A stretch of 64,000 nucleotides of DNA from Tateyamaria omphalii (GCF_014651375.1 NZ_BMWT01000001.1:124001-188000); one strand, 5' to 3'; shown: positions 51,040 through 60,062, numbered from the stretch's first letter. The notes: generated from the letters alone by a model not told the origin. Program-made: numbers and translations.

Positions 51040-52122
51040 TTAAGTGCCGGACTTGATCTTGGTCCACATCCGCGTGACCGTCCGTTGCACACGGGCAGGA
51101 TACGGCGTGGTGGTATAGAGGTTCTCGAGCGTCGCCTCGTCCGGATAGATGGCTGGATCGCCGATCACATCTTCGACCAAGAACTCTTGCGAGGCTGCGT
51201 TGCCGTTGGCGTAATAAACATAGTTCGACGCCTGGGCCATGTTCTGCGCATCCAGAATGAAATTCAGGAACACATGCGCACCTTCTGGGTTCGGTGCGTC
51301 CGCGGGGATTGCCATCTGGTCGAACCACATCAAAGCGCCTTCGTTTGGCGCATTGTACGCCACTTCAACGCCATTCTCGGCTTCCGCAGCGCGATCACGC
51401 GCTTGCAGAATGTCGCCGGACCAGCCGAAGGCAACACAGATGTCACCGTTCGCAAGGGCATTGATGTATTCCGAGTTGTGGAATTTCTGCACGTAAGGGC
51501 GCACGCCCATCAGAATTGGTTCGGCCTTGGCCAAAACGTCCGGGTCGTGGCTGTCCGGGTCTTCGCCGATATATTGCAACGCTGCCGGGATCATTTCGGT
51601 CGGTGCATCAAGAAAATGCACGCCACAGGCTTGCAATTTTTCCATGTTTTCAGGCTTGAACACCAGATCTAGCGATCCCATCGGTGCATCCTCACCCAGG
51701 ACTTCCTGAACCTTTCCCACGTTCACGCCGATGCCGGTTGTGCCCCACATGTAGTTGATGGAATAGGCATTGTCAGGGTCGTACTGCGCCGTCCGCGCCT
51801 CGACCACATCCCACAGGTTTTCGGCGTTCGGCAGTTTGGATGCATCCAGTTTCTGGAAAGCTCCGGCAGAAATCTGACGTTGCAGGAATGTACCCGACGG
51901 CACAACGATGTCATAGCCCGAAGACCCGGCCAGCATCTTTGTTTCCAGCACTTCGTTGCTGTCAAAAACGTCGTAAATCAGATCGAGACCGGTCTCTTCC
52001 TCAAACTTGGTCAGCAGGTCCTCGTCAATGTAGTCCGACCAGTTGTAAACGCGCACTTCATCCGCGAGCGCAACTCCTGTCACGGCAAAGGCAGCGACAG
52101 TGCTCAGCAGTGTAGTCTTCAT
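51040..52122 (-). CDS. potF: Periplasmic putrescine-binding protein PotF
   Basis: The 360-residue protein has a signal peptide (about 1-20, LSTVAAFAVTGVALADEV) and begins the mature part with VRVYNWSDYIDEDLLTKFEE, the start typical of PotF/PotD. Further motifs are YDIVVPSGTFLQRQISAGAF, YSINYMWGTTGIGVNVGKV and NYVYYANGNAASQEF. It captures putrescine or related polyamines for PotGHI. GGGGAG precedes the start. It is divergent from the putrescine aminotransferase, 150 bp away. Confidence 0.94.
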   Translation of the reverse strand: MKTTLLSTVAAFAVTGVALADEVRVYNWSDYIDEDLLTKFEEETGLDLIYDVFDSNEVLETKMLAGSSGYDIVVPSGTFLQRQISAGAFQKLDASKLPNAENLWDVVEARTAQYDPDNAYSINYMWGTTGIGVNVGKVQEVLGEDAPMGSLDLVFKPENMEKLQACGVHFLDAPTEMIPAALQYIGEDPDSHDPDVLAKAEPILMGVRPYVQKFHNSEYINALANGDICVAFGWSGDILQARDRAAEAENGVEVAYNAPNEGALMWFDQMAIPADAPNPEGAHVFLNFILDAQNMAQASNYVYYANGNAASQEFLVEDVIGDPAIYPDEATLENLYTTTPYPARVQRTVTRMWTKIKSGT

Positions 52123-52272
52123 GATGTACTCCCCGTATCACGCCCGGTGAGCCCGGGTCAGCCGATATGAAATCAACTTTTTCTTCATGCGTCCAGCACG
52201 ATTGCAGATGGCGGATTGACGGCGCGCCCGCTGCCCATATTCTCGGCACGTTGTTCAACACCCGAGGTTTTC

Positions 52273-53670
52273 ATGCCCGCCATCACAAACCACCTTCCCA
52301 CGTCCGAGCTTCAGGCACTGGACGCTGCGCACCATATGCACCCCTTCACAGCCGGGGGCGAGCTGGCCGAGAAAGGTGCGCGGGTCATCACCCGAGCCAA
52401 TGGGGTCTATCTGCACGATAGCGACGGGAACGAAATCCTTGATGGCATGGCCGGGCTGTGGTGCGTGAATATCGGCTACGGGCGCGGCGAACTGGCGGAT
52501 GTCGCCGCCCGTCAAATGCGCGAACTGCCCTACTACAACACCTTCTTTCAAACGACGCACGTGCCTGCCATCGCGCTGGCTCAAAAGATTGCCGAATTGG
52601 CGCCGGGTGATCTGAACCATGTCTTCTTTGCCGGGTCGGGATCCGAAGCCAACGACACCAACCTGCGCATGGTCCGGACCTATTGGGCGATCAAGGGGAA
52701 ACCCAAAAAGCAAATCGTGATCAGCCGAAAGAACGCCTATCACGGTTCGTCTGTCGGGTCCGGCAGCCTCGGCGGCATGGCAGCGATGCACGAACAGGGT
52801 GGCCTGCCGATTCCGGGCATCGTCCATATCGACCAACCCAATTGGTGGGCGGAAGGCGGCGACATGACCCCTGCGGAGTTTGGTGTCGCGCGCGCGAAAC
52901 AACTCGAGTCTGCAATTCTCGAACACGGCGAAGACAAAGTTGCGGCCTTCATCGCCGAACCCATCCAGGGCGCGGGCGGCGTCATCATCCCGCCAGAAAC
53001 TTACTGGCCCGAGATTCAGCGCATCTGCAACAAGTACGAAATCCTGCTGATCGCGGACGAAGTGATCTGCGGGTTTGGTCGAACAGGCAACTGGTTCGGT
53101 TCGCAAACCCTCGGGATTAAGCCCCACATCATGACCATCGCAAAAGGGTTATCGTCAGGCTACCAGCCCATCGGTGGGTCAGTCGTGTGTGACCAGGTGG
53201 CCGAGGTGATAGGCTCGGGCGAATTCAATCACGGCTATACCTATTCCGGCCACCCGGTTGCCGCGGCTGTTGCGCTGGAAAACCTGCGCATCCTTGAAGA
53301 GGAAAACGTGCTGGACCACGTCCGAAATGTGGCGATGCCCGCCCTGCACGAGATGTGGCACGGGCTGGCCGATCATCCACTGGTTGGCGAGACGACGATC
53401 ACCGGCATGATGGGATCACTCGCCCTCACTCCACACAAGGATAGCCGTGCCAAGTTTGCAATGGATGCTGGAACAGCCGGATTCATGTGCCGCGAACGCT
53501 GCTTTGCCAACAATCTGATCATGCGGCACGTCTATGACCGTATGGTCATCTCACCGCCGCTGGTCATCTCACCAGATGAGATTGCAGAGTTGGGCCGCCG
53601 GGCGCGCACGGCACTGGATGAGTGTTATGCACAGCTCAAGGATGGTGACATGCTCAAACCGGCCGCCTGA
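52273..53670 (+). CDS. spuC: Putrescine--pyruvate aminotransferase-like class III aminotransferase
   Basis: The 465-residue PLP enzyme has the Lys291 Schiff-base site in TIAKGLSSGYQPIGG, the conserved Asp262 in IADEVICGFGRTG, and SGSEANDTNLRMVRTYW for phosphate binding. Several stretches (LDGMAGLWCVNIGYGRGEL, LPYYNTFFQTTHVPA, FNHGYTYSGHPVAAAVAL) match the SpuC group, which converts putrescine and pyruvate to 4-aminobutanal and alanine. ATG 52273 is chosen with GAGG just upstream. It is divergent from potF, so it is probably the catabolic partner of the uptake system. Confidence 0.82.
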   Translation: MPAITNHLPTSELQALDAAHHMHPFTAGGELAEKGARVITRANGVYLHDSDGNEILDGMAGLWCVNIGYGRGELADVAARQMRELPYYNTFFQTTHVPAIALAQKIAELAPGDLNHVFFAGSGSEANDTNLRMVRTYWAIKGKPKKQIVISRKNAYHGSSVGSGSLGGMAAMHEQGGLPIPGIVHIDQPNWWAEGGDMTPAEFGVARAKQLESAILEHGEDKVAAFIAEPIQGAGGVIIPPETYWPEIQRICNKYEILLIADEVICGFGRTGNWFGSQTLGIKPHIMTIAKGLSSGYQPIGGSVVCDQVAEVIGSGEFNHGYTYSGHPVAAAVALENLRILEEENVLDHVRNVAMPALHEMWHGLADHPLVGETTITGMMGSLALTPHKDSRAKFAMDAGTAGFMCRERCFANNLIMRHVYDRMVISPPLVISPDEIAELGRRARTALDECYAQLKDGDMLKPAA

Positions 53671-54401
53671 CGCAAATCAACGGTGCCAAGCTCGAGCGCG
53701 TGCAAAGCTTACATCGATGCTGCCCAGCGATGGGACGTGCATGCACTTGTGAAACTCATTCGATCGCCCCATTGATGAACTCTGCTACAAGTTTTAACCG
53801 CGTGCGATCTTTGGCGGCGATTGGAAAGGTGTTTCACGGTACCGGCATTAAACGATCCTTTTTGGGACACGATGGCGGTGCCCGCCTAAGGGTCGGCCAA
53901 TCAGATTTCCGAACGGGCCGCAACGGGGTGATCCCGCCGACAGTAGATGCCGACAGTAGATAGAGTGTCGCGCTTTCGAAGTTGATCCGTTCCCAGTTAT
54001 CATTCACTGGCGCATCGGTGATCAAGCCGACATCGGCAAGAAGCCTGTGCTCAAGGACGTAACGCTGTATGTTGAAGATGGCGAGCTTGTTTCACCCATC
54101 CGACCAAACCTGTCGCGGCAGAGTAATGTTCAGACCAGTCGCCGAAAGCCATGTCTTTGGGCATGAGATGTTCCATAGACCTGATTTGGGAGTGCGCCTG
54201 CGCAAAACCACACTTGTCGCACCTGTTTCCAAGCGTGGCATCGCCACCGTTGGTTGCGTCTTTCTCCGGTTGACCTTCAGGCCAACATTTGCCCGCATGA
54301 CTACCCGGAGGCCTGCCATCTTCACACTTCCAAGAAACGCCAGCAGTGTCTAACGTGTCGCCCATTGGACACGGCGAACTCCAAGAGAGAAAAAGGTCCC
54401 C
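53671..54401. other. 730-bp stretch without a supportable gene
   Basis: No frame on either strand has a convincing start, family motif or normal composition. Short open segments on the - strand (for example around 53834-54025 and 54051-54365) read as possible gene debris, but I could not assign them. A 13-bp tandem duplication lies at 53936-53961. Confidence 0.5.
53936..53961. repeat. Tandem 13-bp duplication GCCGACAGTAGAT
   Basis: Two identical units lie head to tail (53936-53948 and 53949-53961) in the gene-free stretch. This is probably a slippage duplication in decaying sequence. Confidence 0.7.
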
Positions 54402-55553
54402 CTACCGCTTTGTAATCAACTCTCTCGGACGATTGCAAAAGCATTCGGCAGGCCCGTCTTCGGTAATTCGGATGCTTTCGGTTATGGCAAGGCCCCACTC
54501 CTCCATCCAAAGCCCTGGCATGAAATGAAATGTCATGTTGGGGGTCAAGACCGTGTCATCCTCTGCTCGGAACGATATCGTTCGTTCACCCCAATCAGGC
54601 GGATAACTTAGACCGATCGGATACCCGCACCGCGCCGTGCGTTCGATCCCGACCACGCGCAGCGCTCTATTCAACGCGGCGGCGACATCACGTGCCTGAT
54701 TGCCCGCGCGCGCCGCATCGATTCCGGCTTCCACGCCTTCGATCACCGCCGCCTCGGCTCGTTTCATCTCGTCCGGTGGCTGCCCCAGAAATACGGATCG
54801 ACACAAAGGCGTATGGTATCGGCGATAGCAGCCTGCAATCTCAAGCGTCGTCGCTTCGCCCCGTCGAAAAGGGTCGCCATTCCATGTTAGGTGAGGCGCG
54901 GCAGCATCCGCGCCCGATGGCACAAGTGGCACAATCGCCGGATAGTCCCCCCAGTCACCGCCGACGCCTCGGATCGCATCGCTATATGCAGCTGCGACGA
55001 CTTCATTCTTCCGGACACCTGGCTCAATTCTCTCCGCCATCCCGTCGATCACCGCTTCAGAAATGCGTGCGGCCTTGCGCATGAAAGCGATCTCCGCATC
55101 TGATTTGACCGCACGACACCAGTTCACGAGCGAGGTTGCATCGATCAAGATCAATCCGGCATTTTCCAGCACTGCGTATGCCTTGGCGGAGAAATAGTAG
55201 TTGTCCATCTCCACCCCAACACAACCGGAAACCCGCGCCGCAAGGTCTTCCATCGGGTGATGGGCCGACGTCTGGATGTAATGTTCGCCATAGCCGACGG
55301 ATCCACCCTCGCCCATCCAGGTCGTGCGAACCGCGCCAGCAACGTCTTGCAGACGTCCCCACCAGATTGGATCAGCATCATGCGTAACGATCACACCCTG
55401 ATGCACATAGAACGACCATCCGTCGTAACCCGTCAGCCATCCCATGTTCGACGGATCCGTAATGAAAAGACAATCCAGGTTGGCCCGCGCCATCGCCGCA
55501 CGAACCTGCGCCAAACGTGCGTGATACTCTCCAATGTCAAACGCGTATCTCAT
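54402..55553 (-). CDS. Ectoine-hydrolase-like (DoeA/EutD-type) M24 family protein
   Basis: The 383-residue protein has the creatinase/aminopeptidase-P two-domain form: N-terminal domain with LFITDPSNMGWLTGYDGWSF, and a pita-bread C-terminal domain. The usual metal ligands of M24 peptidases are replaced (EIAGCYRRYHTPLCRSVF, GYPIGLSYPPDWGER, MTFHFMPGLWMEEWG). This is the pattern of ectoine hydrolase DoeA, which opens the ectoine ring. ATG 55553 is chosen because the family begins near RYAFDIGEYHARL. The usual partner doeB is not nearby. The gene is divergent from a polyamine-type transporter ATPase gene, so a different cyclic or N-acyl substrate is possible. Confidence 0.7.
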   Translation of the reverse strand: MRYAFDIGEYHARLAQVRAAMARANLDCLFITDPSNMGWLTGYDGWSFYVHQGVIVTHDADPIWWGRLQDVAGAVRTTWMGEGGSVGYGEHYIQTSAHHPMEDLAARVSGCVGVEMDNYYFSAKAYAVLENAGLILIDATSLVNWCRAVKSDAEIAFMRKAARISEAVIDGMAERIEPGVRKNEVVAAAYSDAIRGVGGDWGDYPAIVPLVPSGADAAAPHLTWNGDPFRRGEATTLEIAGCYRRYHTPLCRSVFLGQPPDEMKRAEAAVIEGVEAGIDAARAGNQARDVAAALNRALRVVGIERTARCGYPIGLSYPPDWGERTISFRAEDDTVLTPNMTFHFMPGLWMEEWGLAITESIRITEDGPAECFCNRPRELITKR

Positions 55554-55726
55554 GATTCCCAGCCATTCAATGTTCCGATCTTGCAGGAACAATGCCCAAA
55601 AACGCACATCAGTGCAGTGATTCCGACCGGATTGCGCTACCAATTGTTGTTTTGCGTCATAGTTGGTTGCATTGAACCATCCACCTCGGTTTAGTTTGCA
55701 GCGAAGCGGCGGCGTAAGATCGCCAA

Positions 55727-56845
55727 ATGAACGGGGAGCCAGATTTGGCCAACACTGCGACCGAACAGGCGTTCGTCGAATTCGAACGCGTGCAGAAGAG
55801 TTATGATGGGGAAATCCTCGTCGTCAAAGACCTCAACCTCTCAATGCCCAAGGGTGAGTTCCTGACGATGCTGGGGCCGTCAGGATCGGGCAAGACAACA
55901 TGTCTGATGATGCTGGCAGGGTTCGAGACAGCCACGCATGGCGAGATCAAGTTGGGCGGCAAACCAATCAACAACATCCCGCCGCACAAGCGCGGCATCG
56001 GCATGGTGTTTCAGAACTATGCCCTATTCCCGCATATGACGGTCGCCGAAAATCTCAGCTTCCCCTTGGAAGTGCGCAAGATCGGCAAGTCCGAACGGGA
56101 AGAGAAAATCATGCGCGCGCTTGGCATGGTGCAGATGCAGGATTTTGCAGGCCGTCGCCCGGCGCAATTGTCCGGCGGTCAGCAGCAACGGATCGCGCTG
56201 GCACGTGCGCTGGTATTTGAACCGGAACTGGTGCTGATGGACGAACCGCTGGGCGCGCTCGACAAGCAACTGCGCGAAACGCTGCAGTTCGAGATCACAC
56301 GCCTCGCTCACGATCTGGGGATCACGACTGTCTACGTGACCCACGACCAAACCGAAGCTTTAACCATGTCCGATCGGGTTGCCGTATTTGATGATGGGCG
56401 CATTCAACAGCTGGCGCCGCCGGATCAGCTGTATGAAGAGCCGGAAAACAGCTTTGTCGCGCAGTTCATTGGCGAGAATAACACGCTCTTGGGCAAGGTC
56501 AGCAAGATTGCGGGCGATCAGTGCGAAGTGACCCTGGATGATGGCGAGATCATAGATGCCAAGCCGGTCAACGTCACCGAGGTCGGACAACGGACCCGCG
56601 TTTCCATCCGCCCCGAACGGGTCGAAATGAACAAGGAACGGCTCAGCCCCGATGCCCACACGCTCAAAGCCGAAGTGCTCGAATTCATCTATATGGGCGA
56701 CATCTTCCGAACCCGGCTGCGGGTTGCCGGAAACGACGATTTCGTCATCAAGACACGCAATGCCCCCGATCAGGTCCGCCTGACACCGGGCACCCAGATT
56801 GACATCGGGTGGTTGCCACAAGATTGCCGGGCGCTTGACGCCTGA
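55727..56845 (+). CDS. Spermidine/putrescine-type ABC transporter ATP-binding protein (PotA-like)
   Basis: The 372-residue ATPase has Walker A GPSGSGKTT (50-58), the Q-loop FQNYALFPHMTV, the signature LSGGQQQRIALARALV, Walker B LVLMDEPLGALDKQLRE and YVTHDQTEALTMSDRV. A C-terminal TOBE domain contains SIRPERVEMNKERL. It is the first gene of a second polyamine-type transporter. It is divergent from the M24 protein and followed 81 bp later by the binding-protein gene. Confidence 0.92.
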   Translation: MNGEPDLANTATEQAFVEFERVQKSYDGEILVVKDLNLSMPKGEFLTMLGPSGSGKTTCLMMLAGFETATHGEIKLGGKPINNIPPHKRGIGMVFQNYALFPHMTVAENLSFPLEVRKIGKSEREEKIMRALGMVQMQDFAGRRPAQLSGGQQQRIALARALVFEPELVLMDEPLGALDKQLRETLQFEITRLAHDLGITTVYVTHDQTEALTMSDRVAVFDDGRIQQLAPPDQLYEEPENSFVAQFIGENNTLLGKVSKIAGDQCEVTLDDGEIIDAKPVNVTEVGQRTRVSIRPERVEMNKERLSPDAHTLKAEVLEFIYMGDIFRTRLRVAGNDDFVIKTRNAPDQVRLTPGTQIDIGWLPQDCRALDA

Positions 56846-56926
56846 GCATGAGGAAGAAGGCCAGGGCGACGCCCGTGGTCCGGCCTTCGCACAGATCAAA
56901 CGGGCGTAACCAATGGGAGTAAGTTC

Positions 56927-58036
56927 ATGAAACTCACCAAGACCCTACTTGCCACAACGGCTTTGACGCTTGCGTCAGGCACGGCATTTGCCGACGGCCA
57001 TATGGCCAGCGATATGACCCTTGTTAGCTGGGGCGGCGCATACCAGGCCAGCCAACAGAACGCGTATGTCGCGCCCTATATTGAAAACAATCCCGGCGTC
57101 AGCGCTGTGTGGGATGAAAGTTCGGCCGAAGCCGTGGCAAAACTGCGCGCCATGAACGAAGCGGGTAGCGTCACTTGGGACGTGGTTGACGTGGTCGCCG
57201 CCGATGCCATCCGCCTGTGCGACGAAGGCCTGGCACTGGAAATCGACCCGGACGAAGACCTGGCGGCAGCGCCTGACGGCACATCGGCTGCAGATGACTT
57301 CGGCGACCTGCTGGTCAGCGACTGCTTCATTCCGCAGATCGTGTACTCGACCACATTCGGCTATCGCACCGACTTGGTTGGTGACACCGCACCGACAAGC
57401 GTTTGCGCTGTCTTCGACACAGAAGCCTACCCCGGCAAACGCTCGCTGGAAAAGCGCCCCATTAACAACATGGAATGGGCGCTGCTTTGTGACGGCGTGG
57501 CCAAGGATGACGTCTATGACGTGCTTGCAACCGAAGAAGGTCAGCAACAGGCGCTCGACAAACTGGCCACGATCAAGGACGACGTTATCTGGTGGTCCGC
57601 CGGTGCAGACACGCCCCAACTGCTGGCCGATGGCGAAGTGGTAATGGGTTCGACCTACAATGGTCGTCTGTTCGCTGCCATCGAAGAGCAGAAGCAGCCC
57701 ATCGGAATGCTGTGGGACGCGCAGGTGTTTGACCTTGATGGTTGGATTATCCCAACGGGCCTGAGCCCAGAGCGTGAAGCACGTGCGCGTGACTTCATCA
57801 AGTTCGCGACCGACACGCAGCGTTTGGCAGATCAGGCCAAGTACATCTCGTACGGTCCTGCACGCGCCTCGTCTGCGCCACTGGTCGGTCAACATGCGGA
57901 ACTGGGCATCGACATGGCACCACACATGCCGACCGACCCCAACAATGCCAAGAACACTTTCCTCTACAACTACGAGTTCTGGGCTGACTACCGCGACGAC
58001 ATCGACGCCAAATTCCAGGCGTGGTTGGCACAATAA
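56927..58036 (+). CDS. Spermidine/putrescine-type ABC transporter substrate-binding protein
   Basis: The 369-residue protein has a signal peptide (about 1-22, LLATTALTLASGTAFADGH), then MTLVSWGGAYQASQQNAYVA, typical of the PotD-like SBP_bac_8 group. DVVDVVAADAIRLCDEGLAL and the paired C91-range and later cysteines (SDCFIPQIVYSTTFGY; LLCDGVAKDD) may form a disulfide. The substrate is likely a polyamine or related cation but is not certain. A stem-loop pair follows, then a DUF1330 gene and two permease genes. Confidence 0.88.
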   Translation: MKLTKTLLATTALTLASGTAFADGHMASDMTLVSWGGAYQASQQNAYVAPYIENNPGVSAVWDESSAEAVAKLRAMNEAGSVTWDVVDVVAADAIRLCDEGLALEIDPDEDLAAAPDGTSAADDFGDLLVSDCFIPQIVYSTTFGYRTDLVGDTAPTSVCAVFDTEAYPGKRSLEKRPINNMEWALLCDGVAKDDVYDVLATEEGQQQALDKLATIKDDVIWWSAGADTPQLLADGEVVMGSTYNGRLFAAIEEQKQPIGMLWDAQVFDLDGWIIPTGLSPEREARARDFIKFATDTQRLADQAKYISYGPARASSAPLVGQHAELGIDMAPHMPTDPNNAKNTFLYNYEFWADYRDDIDAKFQAWLAQ

Positions 58037-58046
58037 GTCCAAGTCT

Positions 58047-58106
58047 GGCGGACGACACGTCCGCCTTACTGCACACCAATCGTAAGGCGGGGGTGTCCCC
58101 CGCCTT
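58047..58106 (+). promoter_or_regulatory. Two perfect stem-loops that can also pair with each other
   Basis: Stem 1 is GGCGGACG-ACA-CGTCCGCC (58047-58065). Stem 2 has 10-bp arms AAGGCGGGGG and CCCCCGCCTT around TGT (58084-58106). In addition CCGCCTTAC (58061-58069) is exactly complementary to GTAAGGCGG (58082-58090), so the two forms exclude each other. The pair sits between the binding-protein gene and the DUF1330/permease genes. It may be an attenuator, or part of a dispersed palindromic repeat also present at 13766-13787. Confidence 0.65.
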
Positions 58107-58127
58107 GCACCAGTAAGGGGGACGACC

Positions 58128-58415
58128 ATGCCCAAAGGCTACATCATCGGCCACATCACCGTGAACGACCCGGAGGCGTACAAGGAGTACGTCGAAAAGG
58201 ACACGCCGATCCTGCTGTCACACGGCGCGGTCCCATTGGTGCGTGGCGGTGACGCACAGTCTATGGAAGGGCCGGAGTTTTCTCGCCACGTCGTCTTTGA
58301 GTTCCCGACATACGAGGCGGCATTGGCCGCTTACAACGACCCCGAATACCAAGAGGTCATGAAGATCCGCCACCGCACTGCGACATCAATGATTGTCGTC
58401 GCAAAAGGAACCTGA
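58128..58415 (+). CDS. DUF1330 domain protein
   Basis: The 95-residue protein matches DUF1330, a small dimeric alpha+beta barrel (ABM-like) domain: KGYIIGHITVNDPEAYKEYV, HGAVPLVRGGDA and HVVFEFPTYEAALAAYNDPE. The biochemical role of the family is not established. It is unusual in the middle of an ABC transporter operon, between binding protein and permease. The next gene begins 3 bp after its stop, so it is co-translated with the permeases. Confidence 0.88.
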   Translation: MPKGYIIGHITVNDPEAYKEYVEKDTPILLSHGAVPLVRGGDAQSMEGPEFSRHVVFEFPTYEAALAAYNDPEYQEVMKIRHRTATSMIVVAKGT

Positions 58416-58418
58416 CCC

Positions 58419-60056
58419 GTGGCCGAAACGATGCTTGCCGCCGACGGCACTCCACTGAAACGCAGCCTCGCCCGTGCCTTGCGCCGCCAGAAATTGCGTG
58501 CTCTTGGGCTGATCGCTCCGCTGCTGATCTTTGTCCTGATCACATTTATCGTACCGATCGCATCCATGCTGTTCCGCTCGGTTGAAAACCAGATCGTCGG
58601 TGACACGCTTCCTATGACGGTCGAAGCACTGGCAGACTGGGACCCGAACGCGGGCACACCGCCCAGCGAGGACGTCTACGAAGCAATGTATTTCGACATG
58701 TTCCTCGCAGCCGAGGCCAAGCGCCACACACGGCTCGGAACGCGCCTCAACTATGAACAAACCGGTGTCTCGTCACTGTTCCGCCAATCCGGTCGGGCAC
58801 TCGATGACATTGGCAAGGAAACGCAAAAGCCGCTCGAAAAGCTCGACGGCGCCTGGAAAGACGGCGAAACGTGGCACGGTATCTTCAATGCAACAAATGA
58901 TGCGGACACCGATCTGCTTGATCAGCAGCGCAAACGGGTTGCAGCCCTGACGGGATCATCGGCCAGCGGAGAGGTCAACTTTGCACCGGATGCCGCACTG
59001 TCCAACCTGCTGCCCAGAACAACACGTGCCTACACCGCATGGGCCGTCTACACGGCCACGCAGCAGGGTCGCGACCCGGCCACACGCGACCCATGGGAAG
59101 CCGTAGCGACCGCTCTTGCGCTTGATCTGAAGACAGCTGACCTGTCAGGCTACACGGGACCGGCTGCCGACTTGCTGACCGAAGCCCAGACCGCTGATCT
59201 GCCGGTTCCGGCAATGGCTGGTGCGTTTGAAGACATGGACGAAGACTGGGCCGGAGCAACCGTCTGGAAGACAATTCAAACGCATTCCAGTACATACACC
59301 TCCGGATACTTTCTGAATGCAGTTGATGCCCAGAAAACACCTGATGGCGTGGCTTGGCAGCCCGAGGAAAAACAGATCCTGCTGACCCTCTTTGGCCGTA
59401 CAATCTGGATGTCGCTGCTGATCACCTTCTCCTGCATCGCGCTGGGCTATCCCATCGCGTGGTTGCTCGCCAACCTGCCAATGCGACAGGCGAACCTTCT
59501 TTTGATCCTCGTCCTGCTTCCGTTCTGGACCTCGCTCCTTGTCCGCACGTCGGCTTGGAAAGTCATGTTGCAACAACAGGGGGTTATCAATGACGTGCTC
59601 GTCTGGGTTGGCCTTGTAGGTGATGGTGATCGTCTGATCATGATCAACAACCAGTTCGGCACCATCGTCGCCATGACGCATATCCTGCTGCCGTTCATGA
59701 TCCTGCCGATGTACTCGGTGATGCAGACGATCCCGCCCAGCTACCTGCGCGCGGCCAAGTCGCTGGGCGCCACCAACTGGACCGCCTTCTGGCGAGTCTA
59801 CTTCCCGCAATCAGTGCCGGGCATCGGGGCGGGGTCGATCCTCGTCTTCATCCTAGCCATCGGCTATTACATCACACCGGAAATCGTGGGCGGGACCAAG
59901 GGCGTCTTTATCTCGAACCGGATCGCCTATCACATCTCGTCATCGCTGAACTGGGGTCTCGCGGCCGCGCTTGGCACCATCCTGCTGGCCGCCGTTCTGG
60001 TGCTCTATTGGGCCTATGACAAGATCGTGGGCATCGACAACGTCAAGCTGGGATAA
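58419..60056 (+). CDS. Polyamine-type ABC permease (PotB-like) with a large extra N-terminal domain
   Basis: The 545-residue permease is nearly twice the usual PotB length. It has one early membrane segment (about 26-50, ALGLIAPLLIFVLITFIVPI), then about 270 residues of mostly soluble, charged sequence (about 55-325). The regular five-segment permease core follows, with ALGYPIAWLLANLPMRQANL and the EAA motif RAAKSLGATNWTAFWRVYFP. The inserted part probably lies in the periplasm and may contact the binding protein. GTG 58419 follows AAGGA; ATG 58431 is an alternative. Such long PotB forms are known in some alphaproteobacterial transporters, but the insert has no assigned role. Confidence 0.88.
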   Translation: MAETMLAADGTPLKRSLARALRRQKLRALGLIAPLLIFVLITFIVPIASMLFRSVENQIVGDTLPMTVEALADWDPNAGTPPSEDVYEAMYFDMFLAAEAKRHTRLGTRLNYEQTGVSSLFRQSGRALDDIGKETQKPLEKLDGAWKDGETWHGIFNATNDADTDLLDQQRKRVAALTGSSASGEVNFAPDAALSNLLPRTTRAYTAWAVYTATQQGRDPATRDPWEAVATALALDLKTADLSGYTGPAADLLTEAQTADLPVPAMAGAFEDMDEDWAGATVWKTIQTHSSTYTSGYFLNAVDAQKTPDGVAWQPEEKQILLTLFGRTIWMSLLITFSCIALGYPIAWLLANLPMRQANLLLILVLLPFWTSLLVRTSAWKVMLQQQGVINDVLVWVGLVGDGDRLIMINNQFGTIVAMTHILLPFMILPMYSVMQTIPPSYLRAAKSLGATNWTAFWRVYFPQSVPGIGAGSILVFILAIGYYITPEIVGGTKGVFISNRIAYHISSSLNWGLAAALGTILLAAVLVLYWAYDKIVGIDNVKLG

Positions 60057-60062
60057 CAGACC

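Noticed and set aside
50671..51672. Long + strand open frame opposite potG and potF
   Set aside because: It crosses two well-defined genes and the gap between them, with basic shadow-like composition.
52255..53127. Long - strand open frame opposite the aminotransferase gene
   Set aside because: The aminotransferase is complete and conserved on the + strand; the antisense frame has no recognisable domain.
56975..58135. Long - strand open frame opposite the binding-protein gene (386 codons)
   Set aside because: The + strand frame has a signal peptide and clear binding-protein motifs; the antisense frame has cysteine/arginine-rich composition typical of a shadow frame.
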